Of a stretch of 5,290 bases of DNA, positions 1 through 4,991 are shown piece after piece. Position numbers and translations under genes: made by a program. Location of the stretch: assembly GCA_023264755.1 (NCBI GenBank), contig JAHFVB010000383.1, positions 1 through 5,290 of the forward strand. Direction: 5' to 3'. Position 1 is the first letter of the stretch. Every line of letters begins with the position of its first letter. Source of the stretch: Mycobacterium sp. (lineage in GTDB: Bacteria; Actinomycetota; Actinomycetes; Mycobacteriales; Mycobacteriaceae). Under the pieces are notes generated by a model, which was not told the DNA's origin, did not search any database, and saw nothing but the letters and a program-made list of their open reading frames with translations.

Positions 1-245
1 GCTTGCCAAGTGTGAGTCCATCACAGCTGCTGCCAGCCGCCCATCCCGAAACTGCCGACCCTATCGATATCAACAATCACCGGATTACGGCTGAATCGAA
101 TACTGAGGGTTACCAGTAAACCACTGCGTATTGCATCAGATGAATCACTGCCCGACCCTTGCTGATGATCACCGCTCCTCCCGCCATTTTCGGCTGCGTT
201 GCAGGACTTTTCGCCCGCCGCACCTGTGGTGCGGCCGAACGCGCA
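1..245. other. Left edge, no supported gene
   Basis: No gene can be supported here. A plus-strand frame is open from the edge to a TAA at 117-119 (38 codons, ending in residues NTEGYQ) and could be the tail of a gene entering from the left. The opposite strand is also open in the frame that follows the stop of the lactonase-like gene, down to a TGA near position 20. Neither reading resembles a family I know. The first 130 bases look less GC-rich than the rest of the window. Confidence 0.3.
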
Positions 246-893
246 TCAGCGGCGCGTCCAACAGCGCACCGGCTTGCCGTCGAAGAAGCGGCGGCGACGA
301 AACACCGGGTGGTTCTTGCGCAGCGCGGTGACGGTCCTGGCGAACGTCAGCAGGTCGGCGTTGGTCTGGCACACCAGTGCGGACTGGTGACCGGGGGTAT
401 GTCCTGGGGTCGGAATGAGTTGTAGCGACGCGTCGCCGAACAGATCGAAGTGACCGTCGATCAGCATCATCTCCTGGCCCGTGTCGAATTCCTTGAGGTG
501 GTAGGCAAAGTCGTCTGTCGCGTGCGCGAACGCCCATTCCTCCCGCTGCACGACGACTGTCGCGTTCGGCATCGAGGCGTTGCCGCCGGCGTGGTCGGAG
601 TGCAAATGCGAGTTCACCACGTAGCGGATTTCGCTAGGGTCGACCTCCAAAGCCCGCAGTCGAGCGTCAACGCAGGCGTCGCTTTCGAGGTCGACCCAAC
701 CGTCAACCGGCGTACCGGTCGGACGGCGGAATCGTTCGCCGAGTCCGGTATCGAATAACACCCTCCCGTCCGGATGATCGATCAGGTACGCCGGCACAGG
801 AACGGTCAGGTCACCGGGGTCGCCGGCGAGGAAGAACGCCGCCGGCAGAGTCAACCATCCGCACGTCAGCGGAATAAGCGCATCGACGGTCAC
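246..893 (-). CDS. MBL-fold N-acyl-homoserine-lactonase-like hydrolase, C-terminally truncated chimera (probable pseudogene)
   Basis: The first ~174 of 215 residues match the metallo-beta-lactamase fold, in the branch that holds the AttM/AiiA quorum-quenching lactonases. These open the lactone ring of N-acyl-homoserine lactones using two metal ions. Visible landmarks are PVPAYLIDHPDGRVLFDTGL (33-52), the metal motif SHLHSDHAGG (95-104; H96, H98, D100, H101) and the PGHTPGHQS motif (163-171; H165 probable third ligand). Family members usually run to about 250-280 residues. The bridging Asp and last His ligand, which should follow the PGHTPGH motif, are absent because the tail from about residue 177 is a GlgX fragment. 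The start is GTG at 893: an in-frame TAG lies three codons upstream, so no longer start exists. The GGAG before it sits only 1 nt from the start, so translation may be poor. The fold assignment is firm; activity is doubtful and the natural substrate cannot be read from sequence. Confidence 0.85.
   Translation of the reverse strand: MTVDALIPLTCGWLTLPAAFFLAGDPGDLTVPVPAYLIDHPDGRVLFDTGLGERFRRPTGTPVDGWVDLESDACVDARLRALEVDPSEIRYVVNSHLHSDHAGGNASMPNATVVVQREEWAFAHATDDFAYHLKEFDTGQEMMLIDGHFDLFGDASLQLIPTPGHTPGHQSALVCQTNADLLTFARTVTALRKNHPVFRRRRFFDGKPVRCWTRR
264..365 (-). pseudogene. glgX: Internal fragment of glycogen debranching enzyme GlgX fused to the lactonase tail
   Basis: Residues 177-210 of the chimeric ORF carry LRKNHPVFRRRRFFDGKP, preceded by NADLLTFAR. 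This is the well-known block in the middle of GlgX/TreX-type glycogen debranching enzymes (GH13, isoamylase group), which hydrolyse alpha-1,6 branch points of glycogen. GlgX is normally around 700 residues, so this is about 5% of a gene. In true GlgX a short Ser/Gly-containing segment and a DIAWL-like motif follow; here the frame ends after five unrelated residues (CWTRR, stop). The fragment lies in the same frame and orientation as the hydrolase and has no start of its own. It marks a recombination junction rather than a functional domain. Confidence 0.7.
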
Positions 894-1407
894 TCTCCAA
901 TGCTAAGCAGACAGCGCGACCGATGCCTCAGCCACCGAATCAGTCGGCGCAAGAACAGATTGCAGGATCGATCGCCGGTGCCGGACTCGGCTCGCACTTT
1001 GTGCCGCGGCGGCGCGGCTTCGTGTCTCGATACTCAACGAATGAGACACGGTCCGCGTACCGCTCCCCCTGTCCGACCAACCCGTCATACCATCGCACCG
1101 ATCCCGTCAAAGATTCTGCGATCTCCGCGAGATGCACCGGCTATTCGAGGTCGGGCGACCACGCCCAGTTCTCCCGTTCGTGGAGCGCACGCAAGCCGCT
1201 ACGGAGGAGGTTGTTCAAGAACGGGTTGACCTCCCCCCGGGAGCTTAGCCAAGCCGGTGAAGCACGCCACTGGCCCGGAGATCAAGCTCTGCCATCCTCG
1301 GGCCCGTTGGCCTGGCGTTTTGCCGCATGGTTGCGCGCCGGGCCCATCGGTGGCGACTCGATCCGACCTGCCTACTCGGGGAACACCACCGAGGTGGACA
1401 CTATGAC
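894..1407. other. Gap of about 510 nt without a supported gene
   Basis: Several open frames cross this stretch on both strands. The longest plus-strand one runs from 923 into yaeQ, and a 65-codon minus-strand one starts with GTG at 1137. None shows a recognisable motif, a good ribosome-binding site or a consistent codon pattern. The notable structure is the interrupted palindrome at 1021-1050. With the lactonase gene leaving leftward and yaeQ rightward, the gap probably holds both promoters, but I see no convincing -10/-35 pair for either. Confidence 0.4.
1021..1050. repeat. Interrupted palindrome CGTGTCTC-N14-GAGACACG
   Basis: Two perfect 8-bp arms, CGTGTCTC (1021-1028) and GAGACACG (1043-1050), flank a 14-nt spacer, giving a 30-bp element between the divergent lactonase-like gene and yaeQ. 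The size and arms suit a dimeric regulator operator, but no cognate regulator is identifiable here. The core GTGTCTCAT, as read on the minus strand of the right arm, recurs at 4883-4891 upstream of the LLM oxidoreductase. Confidence 0.45.
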
Positions 1408-1959
1408 GTGGCCCTTTCTGCAACAGTGTTCAAAGTCGAACTTGGCGTCTCCGATGTTGATCACGGTTACTACGCCGATCACACGCTGACCGTGGCGCGC
1501 CATCCCAGTGAGACCGATGAGCGGATGGTGGTGCGGTTATTGGCCTTTGGGCTGCGCGCACACCGGCTCAGCGAGGTTGACGGTGAGTTGGCGTTCGGGG
1601 CGGGCTTGTCGACTCCCGGCGTACCGGACTTGCGGCTCGCGGACTACACGGGCCGGATCCTGGAGTGGATCAACGTTGGCCAGCCCGATGAACGCGCCTT
1701 GGGCAAGGCGGCCAGCCAGGCCGACCAGGTGCTGCTGTTCCCGTTCGCTACCGGCGTGGCCACCTGGTGGCGCACCGTGGGACCCAAAGTGGCAAGGCTG
1801 CCGAACCTGTCGGTGGTGCAGATACCGCACGCACCGGTGCAGCAACTGGCCCAGACCGTCGATCGACGGGTCTCGGCGCAGGTGATGGTGATGGAAGGTC
1901 AGGTGACGATGACCGTCGGCGGTGTCGACGCCACCTTCACGCCCGAGCCATTGGAATGA
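1408..1959 (+). CDS. yaeQ: YaeQ family protein
   Basis: A complete 183-residue YaeQ-family protein, close to the ~180 residues of the E. coli member. Conserved blocks are the N-terminal strand ALSATVFKVELGVSD, ARHPSETDERMVVRLLA (30-46), the central EWINVGQPDER...KA (86-101) and WWRTVGPKVARLPNLSVV after a hydrophobic strand. Structures of family members show a PD-(D/E)XK nuclease-like fold; the 93-95 PDE with K100 lies in the expected core region, though I cannot assign catalysis. The cellular role is unsettled: the family was linked to suppression of rfaH defects in enterobacteria. The start is GTG 1408 because it aligns with the family's MALxATxxK start and has GAGGTGG about 10 nt upstream; the in-frame GTG at 1327 would add 27 unrelated residues. 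It stands alone, lying between gene fragments on both sides. Confidence 0.9.
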   Translation: MALSATVFKVELGVSDVDHGYYADHTLTVARHPSETDERMVVRLLAFGLRAHRLSEVDGELAFGAGLSTPGVPDLRLADYTGRILEWINVGQPDERALGKAASQADQVLLFPFATGVATWWRTVGPKVARLPNLSVVQIPHAPVQQLAQTVDRRVSAQVMVMEGQVTMTVGGVDATFTPEPLE

Positions 1960-2053
1960 ACGTCCGAGCCCGAGGTGCTGCGCTGTTGCCGCATGCGCCA
2001 CGCAAGCGCGCAAGTCAGGCTTCTTGCTGCTAACGGCAATCTTCACCGGCTCG

Positions 2054-2099
2054 CGCCCCACTAGGACTCGAACCTAGGACCTGCGGATCAAAAGTCCGT
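2054..2099 (-). tRNA. 3' half of a tRNA-Lys(TTT)-like gene (truncated; candidate integration-site scar)
   Basis: Read on the minus strand, the segment has an anticodon arm (ACGGA, loop CTTTTGA, TCCGC), a 5-nt variable region AGGTC, a perfect T arm (CTAGG, loop TTCGAGT, CCTAG) and an acceptor 3' strand TGGGGCG. The anticodon by standard spacing is TTT (Lys), although position 37 is G where Lys tRNAs usually have A. The outer anticodon-stem pair (27-43) is an A-C mismatch. The matching 5' acceptor strand (CGCCCCA) is missing: the seven bases in its place pair at only two positions, and a standard D stem is not formed. No CCA is encoded. Homology stops at the 5' side of the anticodon stem, exactly where the plus-strand MDR fragment begins. 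It is not a working tRNA. Confidence 0.6.
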
Positions 2100-2298
2100 A
2101 GCTCCGCAGCCTGACGGCTATCACGGTTTAGCCGTCGCAGCAGGTCTGTTCGAGGATGCGCGCTTTCACGTGCCGATCCACCAAGCGTTTCCACTTACTG
2201 AAGCACGCGTCGCACACGCAGTTGCCGCGGTTGGTCCGAGACGAGGGAAGACAATCCTCGACCTTGAATCGGATTGTGTCGCAGGCGGTCTGACATGA
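2098..2298 (+). pseudogene. C-terminal fragment of a zinc-type/quinone oxidoreductase (MDR superfamily)
   Basis: The plus frame reads about 66 residues: VAPQPDG...AAGLF, then RFHVPIHQAFPLTEARVAHA (159 nt before the stop), then VGPRRGKTILDLE and a short tail to TGA at 2296. The order 'PD - AAG - (R)xxVPI - xxFPLxEAxxAH - RGKxxLDL' is the typical last ~60 residues of medium-chain dehydrogenase/reductase proteins such as NADPH:quinone reductases, which run to about 310-340 residues. There is no start codon and no upstream domain; the frame reaches a TAG at 2062-2064 inside the tRNA remnant. Loss of the catalytic and nucleotide-binding domains makes this a dead 3' end, probably carried by the rearrangement that cut the tRNA gene. 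Confidence 0.6.
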
Positions 2299-2301
2299 GG
2301 T

Positions 2302-2391
2302 CTCATCACAGCAGGCGAAACACCGTCAGACTCGATCGCTACCTACGACCGCATCGGCCTGCTGGTGCCCGCCGACGTCCATCCGCGCCGT
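2302..2391 (+). pseudogene. Fragment resembling a MerR-family helix-turn-helix domain
   Basis: In the same frame as the MDR fragment, just past its stop, the sequence reads LITAGE, then TYDRIGLLVPADVHPR (2341-2388). MerR-type regulators carry an N-terminal 'LxIGELA...TxRYYDRIGLLxPA' segment forming the winged helix-turn-helix. Here about eight residues between the two motifs are missing, RYYD has become ATYD, and no GYRxY follow-up is seen. It has no start codon and no effector domain. I take it as a decayed relic; the match rests on one short block, so a chance resemblance is possible. Confidence 0.35.
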
Positions 2392-2396
2392 AGGCT
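2391..2396 (+). promoter_or_regulatory. Candidate -10 box (TAGGCT) for a leaderless transcript of the small membrane gene
   Basis: TAGGCT fits the actinobacterial TANNNT -10 consensus and ends 6 nt before GTG 2403, so transcription would begin at or next to the start codon. No Shine-Dalgarno sequence lies upstream of that GTG, which agrees with a leaderless message. No clear -35 box is visible. Confidence 0.3.
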
Positions 2397-2402
2397 CACG
2401 GC

Positions 2403-2612
2403 GTGCACACCGTGTCCCTGTCCAGCGCCGCGTCAACGGCGGCGCTGACGGTGGGACTGTCGACCTATGCAGGTTTGATCCTCGTCGGCATCGCGGTGGC
2501 AATCTACGACGTTCGACGGCACCGACGGGGCCGGGCGATCGCCGCCGCTGTGATGGTCGGGGTGCTGACCCTCGGCGGGCTGGTCATCGCGATCATCAGC
2601 AGTGTCGCGTGA
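2403..2612 (+). CDS. Small two-helix membrane protein, function unknown
   Basis: A 69-residue protein starting at GTG. It has two strongly hydrophobic stretches, about residues 13-35 and 46-67, joined by a short basic loop (DVRRHRRGR, 36-44). By the positive-inside rule the loop should be cytoplasmic, placing both ends outside. No signal-peptidase site, enzyme motif or family I recognise is present; small hairpin membrane proteins of this kind are common in actinobacteria. Support comes from the composition, the clean stop and the candidate leaderless promoter just upstream. It converges on the DUF3297 gene with 66 nt between the two stops. Tandem gene debris directly upstream leaves some doubt whether it is expressed. 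Confidence 0.6.
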   Translation: MHTVSLSSAASTAALTVGLSTYAGLILVGIAVAIYDVRRHRRGRAIAAAVMVGVLTLGGLVIAIISSVA

Positions 2613-2626
2613 CCCGTCACGACGCC

Positions 2627-2638
2627 GTTCACGTGAAC
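2627..2638. repeat. Perfect 12-bp palindrome GTTCACGTGAAC
   Basis: A perfect, uninterrupted palindrome between the convergent stops of the small membrane gene and the DUF3297 gene. With no loop it makes a poor terminator and is more like a protein-binding site, but its position downstream of both genes gives no obvious regulatory target. The half CGTGAACAT recurs at 2792-2800 inside DUF3297. Confidence 0.3.
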
Positions 2639-2665
2639 ATCACTACTCCCCCGAGGCGCGAGGCA

Positions 2666-2686
2666 TCCGCTCCTCTGCTCAGCGGA
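2666..2686 (-). terminator. Weak stem-loop at the end of the DUF3297 gene
   Basis: Arms TCCGCT (2666-2671) and AGCGGA (2681-2686) enclose a 9-nt loop and overlap the stop codon of the leftward DUF3297 gene. There is no T-tract after it, so the terminator reading is tentative. Confidence 0.2.
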
Positions 2687-2927
2687 AATAAGGTTCCACC
2701 GTGCCACTGAGCTTGACGACCATAGGATTTCCGCGGCGATCCTTCGCGGTAGGGACTTCAACCCGCACCCAACCCTCGGCCACGTTGTATTCGTGAACAT
2801 TGGTCTTCTCGACGCCATTGAAACGAATACCCACGTCGCGGCTAAGCGCCTCTTCGCTATAGAAGGCGCTGCGCGGATCGATGGAGAGGTGGTTCGGTGG
2901 AACGTCTGTGTTCTGGTCCTCGGACAT
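2679..2927 (-). CDS. DUF3297 family protein
   Basis: An 82-residue protein matching the small DUF3297 family along its whole length: LSIDPRSAFYSEE (14-26), GIRFNGVEKTNVHEY (33-47), AEGWVRV (50-56) and KDRRGNPMVVKLSGTVEPYF to the end. The family has no established function; the fold looks like a compact beta-rich cytosolic domain with no signal peptide. The start is ATG 2927, with GAAGG 5 nt upstream (2933-2937), rather than the in-frame start at 2972 that would add 15 non-conserved residues. It lies 50 nt downstream of the tetR stop on the same strand with no evident terminator between, so it is probably cotranscribed with and controlled by that repressor. Confidence 0.88.
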   Translation of the reverse strand: MSEDQNTDVPPNHLSIDPRSAFYSEEALSRDVGIRFNGVEKTNVHEYNVAEGWVRVEVPTAKDRRGNPMVVKLSGTVEPYFR

Positions 2928-2976
2928 GATGGCCTTCGTTGAATGCAGCGTCGGTGCTCGGATTGGTTTCAAAGAA

Positions 2977-2986
2977 TCTACGCGAC
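2977..2986. promoter_or_regulatory. Copy of the operator half-site TCTACGCGAC at the end of tetR
   Basis: The ten bases TCTACGCGAC overlap the tetR stop codon and exactly repeat the left outer arm of the divergent operator (3637-3646). The other arms of the dyad are absent, so it is at most a half-site near the start of the DUF3297 gene. A chance match to one given 10-mer in a window this size is roughly a 1% event. Confidence 0.2.
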
Positions 2987-3607
2987 CCCGGTGAGATCGA
3001 GCGCACGCGTCCAGATCAGGCTGAGTACGTCGACTGATTCATCGAGGTCCTCGTCCCTGGCGAAGGTGGTGTAGAACTCACGCTCGGTCATCGCGACGAG
3101 AGCGCGGATCACCGCCGGGAGACGGTCGGCCAGTTCATCGTCGTCGGCCGTTCCGGGCAAGACGATGGCCAGGCAGCTCTGCTCGACCTGGGTACGTGCC
3201 CGATTCCACAATTCGGCGATCGTCTCCACACTGGGGGTGAGGTCCACTGCCGCCCGCAAGACCGCGCCGTGTGTCTTCCACAGCAGCGCGGTGCGTCTAA
3301 TGGCCTCGGTGATCGCGACCGCGCCGGCCGAGCCAGCAGCGCGGTCGCTGGTGGCGACGCCCGAGGTCAGCTCGTTGACCGCGCGTTCTACCAGCGCTGC
3401 CAGCACGTCGTTCTTGGATCGGAAGTAGAAGTACAAGGTTGCGCGGTTGATCCCGGCCGCGTTGGCGATCGACTCCACTGTCATTGCATCCGGTCCGGCC
3501 TCGCGCAGTTGCTTCTCGGCCTCGTCGAGGATTGCCCGCTCACGCAGCTCCCCCTTGGTCGCTGCCAGGACGCGACGACCGCGCTCGTCGTAGACGTAGG
3601 GGGACAC
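2978..3607 (-). CDS. TetR-family transcriptional repressor, EthR-like
   Basis: A 209-residue protein with the N-terminal TetR DNA-binding domain (about 24-72) holding the helix-turn-helix TVESIANAAGINRATLYFYF (43-62) and then RSK. The C-terminal ligand domain resembles EthR of M. tuberculosis: an ETIAELWNRA helix (128-137) matches EthR's EVAELW region, and MTEREFYTTFA (173-183) followed by LSLIW matches its MNERTLFASFA...HIW region. Such proteins bind operators as dimers and let go when a hydrophobic ligand fills the C-terminal pocket; EthR sits beside a monooxygenase, here the neighbour is an SDR. The start is GTG 3607, preceded by only a weak GAG-type ribosome site. It is divergent from the SDR gene and upstream of DUF3297. 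Ligand unknown; autoregulation and control of the SDR are inferred from the dyad in between. Confidence 0.92.
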   Translation of the reverse strand: MSPYVYDERGRRVLAATKGELRERAILDEAEKQLREAGPDAMTVESIANAAGINRATLYFYFRSKNDVLAALVERAVNELTSGVATSDRAAGSAGAVAITEAIRRTALLWKTHGAVLRAAVDLTPSVETIAELWNRARTQVEQSCLAIVLPGTADDDELADRLPAVIRALVAMTEREFYTTFARDEDLDESVDVLSLIWTRALDLTGVA

Positions 3608-3634
3608 TCGCTCAGGCTAGCCCAACCAGCCCAA

Positions 3635-3674
3635 AGTCTACGCGACGTTGACTATTTTCAACGGTGTGTAGATT
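3635..3674. promoter_or_regulatory. Divergent promoters with superimposed operator dyad (tetR / SDR)
   Basis: Rightward: TTGACT (3648-3653), a 15-nt spacer, TAGATT (3669-3674), then 7 nt to ATG 3682, giving a leaderless SDR message. Leftward: TTGAAA (complement of 3656-3661), a 15-nt spacer, TAGACT (complement of 3635-3640), then about 28 nt to GTG 3607. The two promoters overlap face to face. A long dyad centred at 3654.5 runs through them: TCTAC (3637-3641) pairs with GTAGA (3668-3672), CGTTGA (3646-3651) with TCAACG (3658-3663), plus C3643 with G3666. The arms fall on both -35 and both -10 boxes, so a repressor bound here would block both directions. The TetR protein encoded alongside is the obvious candidate. 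Spacers of 15 nt are slightly short for a housekeeping sigma factor. Confidence 0.6.
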
Positions 3675-3681
3675 TGATCGC

Positions 3682-4542
3682 ATGAATGAATCATCGAAGT
3701 TGTTCTTCATCACTGGTGCCAGCTCCGGATTCGGGCTGGCCTTCGCGGAAGCTGCCCTAGAGGCGGGGCATACCGTAGTGGGGACTGTTCGGCGGGCTCA
3801 GGACGCTGAGGCGTTCGAAGCCCTGGATCCGCAACGAGCCCACGCAGCCCTTGTCGACGTCACTGATGACGACGCACTGCAACGCGCCGTTGATGGCGTC
3901 GAACGCGATCTCGGACCGATCGACGTAGTGATCGCCAACGCCGGCTACGGGTACGAGGGGATCCTTGAGGAGTCGCCGATATCGGAGCTCCGTCGGCAGT
4001 TCGACGTCAATGTCTTCGGTGCGGTTGCCACGATCCAGGCTGTCTTGCCGTACATGCGGCAGCGGCGCCGCGGGCACATCCTTGGCGTGACCTCCATGGG
4101 TGGCCTGATGACCGTTCCCGGACTGTCGTACTACTGCGGCAGCAAGTACGCGCTCGAGGCAATCTTGGAGACGCTCGGTAAGGAGGTCGCCAGCCTGGGG
4201 ATCCATGTCACCGCAGTAGCGCCTGGCTCGTTCCGCACCGATTGGGCCGGCCGGTCCATGGTCCGTAGCGAGCGGTCGATCCCGGACTACGACGAGCTCA
4301 TGAACCCGATACGGGCCAACCGCCAGGCCGCGCACGGCAACCAGCTGGGCGACCCGCGCATGGCCGGCCAGGCGATACTCGCGGTCATCGAAGCACCCAA
4401 TCCCCCCGCCCATCTTCTGTTGGGCTCAGACGCACTTCGCCTCGTGATCAACGGACGCAAGACCGTCGACGACGAGATCAAGACGTGGGCCGACCTCAGC
4501 CGGTCCACCGACCTCGCGGATGGAGCCCAGATCACCGGCTGA
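3682..4542 (+). CDS. SDR-family NAD(P)-dependent oxidoreductase
   Basis: A 286-residue classical short-chain dehydrogenase/reductase with a complete set of landmarks: cofactor-binding TGASSGFG (11-18), the acidic DV of the adenine pocket (59-60), NAGYG (86-90), N110, catalytic S138 in GVTSMGG, Y151 and K155 in YYCGSK, and PG (181-182). The basic VRR (36-38) after the second strand suggests NADP(H). These enzymes oxidise alcohols or reduce carbonyl groups in the cytosol; the substrate cannot be read here. ATG 3682 is chosen because the Rossmann strand begins right after it and a -10 box lies 7 nt upstream; the in-frame GTG at 3664 would add six residues and overlap the -10 box. No Shine-Dalgarno is visible, which fits a leaderless transcript. 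Divergent from, and probably repressed by, the EthR-like regulator; likely a single-gene unit. Confidence 0.93.
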   Translation: MNESSKLFFITGASSGFGLAFAEAALEAGHTVVGTVRRAQDAEAFEALDPQRAHAALVDVTDDDALQRAVDGVERDLGPIDVVIANAGYGYEGILEESPISELRRQFDVNVFGAVATIQAVLPYMRQRRRGHILGVTSMGGLMTVPGLSYYCGSKYALEAILETLGKEVASLGIHVTAVAPGSFRTDWAGRSMVRSERSIPDYDELMNPIRANRQAAHGNQLGDPRMAGQAILAVIEAPNPPAHLLLGSDALRLVINGRKTVDDEIKTWADLSRSTDLADGAQITG

Positions 4543-4573
4543 CCGACAAGAAAGATCGGTGGGCCTACCCACC
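4542..4573 (+). terminator. Candidate terminator hairpins after the SDR gene
   Basis: Two stem-loops directly follow the SDR stop: ACCGA (4542-4546) with TCGGT (4556-4560) around a 9-nt loop, and GGTGGG (4558-4563) with CCCACC (4568-4573) around a 4-nt loop. They overlap by three bases, so only one can form at a time. There is no T-tract, which is common for actinobacterial terminators. Confidence 0.4.
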
Positions 4574-4991
4574 AGAGAAGGACGGGCTTGAGCTCCTTCC
4601 GAAGACGTTCGAGTCGACCCGGCGCAAGAATCGCTTGAGCCAGCTGGTTTCCAGCTGATCACGCCGGAACTCAAACGCCACAACCGCTTCGACGGATTCA
4701 CATCGTGAGTCTTGGCCGTTTTCAACCCGTTGAGAGCGTCACCGACGCGTGTCGAAGGAGAGAGTTGGGGTGTCGGTGTTTGGCGCACCCCGAGTCCAGA
4801 GGCACGATTGGACGCTGAGCTTTCGCCGCACCTGGAACCACGGTTCAGCGGTCAGTAGGGCGGTTCATAAGCGCGGGACGAGGTGTCTCATACTCCGTTT
4901 CGGTGGCGGCGCTGATTGCGCCGATCCGGAATAAACGCGCACCAGGTGAACTTGGCTCAGGAGTAGCCCCCTTCCCGACTCAGGAGCATCC
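4574..4991. other. Gap of about 420 nt without a supported gene, upstream of the LLM oxidoreductase
   Basis: Every frame is broken or carries no motif I recognise. One plus-strand frame (about 4589-4855) is open apart from a single TGA near 4707 and reads protein-like on both sides of it, but lacks a start and any known domain; the opposite strand is also open over 4580-4740. The right end should hold the promoter of the LLM gene. GTGTCTCATACTC at 4883-4895 resembles the 1021-1050 palindrome, and CTCAGGAG occurs twice (4956-4963 and 4979-4986), the second serving as ribosome-binding site. Confidence 0.35.

Noticed and set aside
940..1137. 65-codon minus-strand frame starting with GTG 1137
   Set aside because: The first 40 residues look protein-like, but there is no ribosome-binding site or family match and the frame crosses the palindrome.
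923..1489. 188-codon plus-strand frame upstream of and overlapping yaeQ
   Set aside because: No motif, biased Ser/Arg/Pro composition, and it overlaps the conserved yaeQ start in another frame.
1537..2061. Long minus-strand open frame opposite yaeQ
   Set aside because: It is a shadow of a conserved YaeQ protein and shows no motif of its own.
2054..2126. A complete functional tRNA
   Set aside because: The 5' acceptor strand pairs at only two of seven positions and the D arm does not form.
2113..2136. Perfect 8-bp-arm hairpin GACGGCTA/TAGCCGTC as a terminator or attachment arm
   Set aside because: It falls inside codons of the MDR fragment, has no T-tract and has no gene ending at it; probably coincidental.
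2128..2325. Minus-strand 65-codon frame with 11 cysteines (CVCDAC, CC pairs) that looks like a small zinc-binding protein
   Set aside because: It has no start codon at its 5' end, and it is the exact antisense of the plus-strand MDR C-terminal fragment, whose alanine GCA/GCG codons produce the TGC/CGC pattern. The MDR reading matches a known family.
2128..2382. The same minus frame extended upstream through an in-frame TGA to an ATG at 2382, suggesting a selenocysteine or nonsense-mutated gene
   Set aside because: The upstream part is antisense to the MerR-like fragment, no selenocysteine insertion element is visible, and there is no ribosome-binding site.
3757..4413. 218-codon minus-strand open frame opposite the SDR gene
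   Set aside because: The SDR reading has every family motif; the antisense frame is a high-GC artefact.
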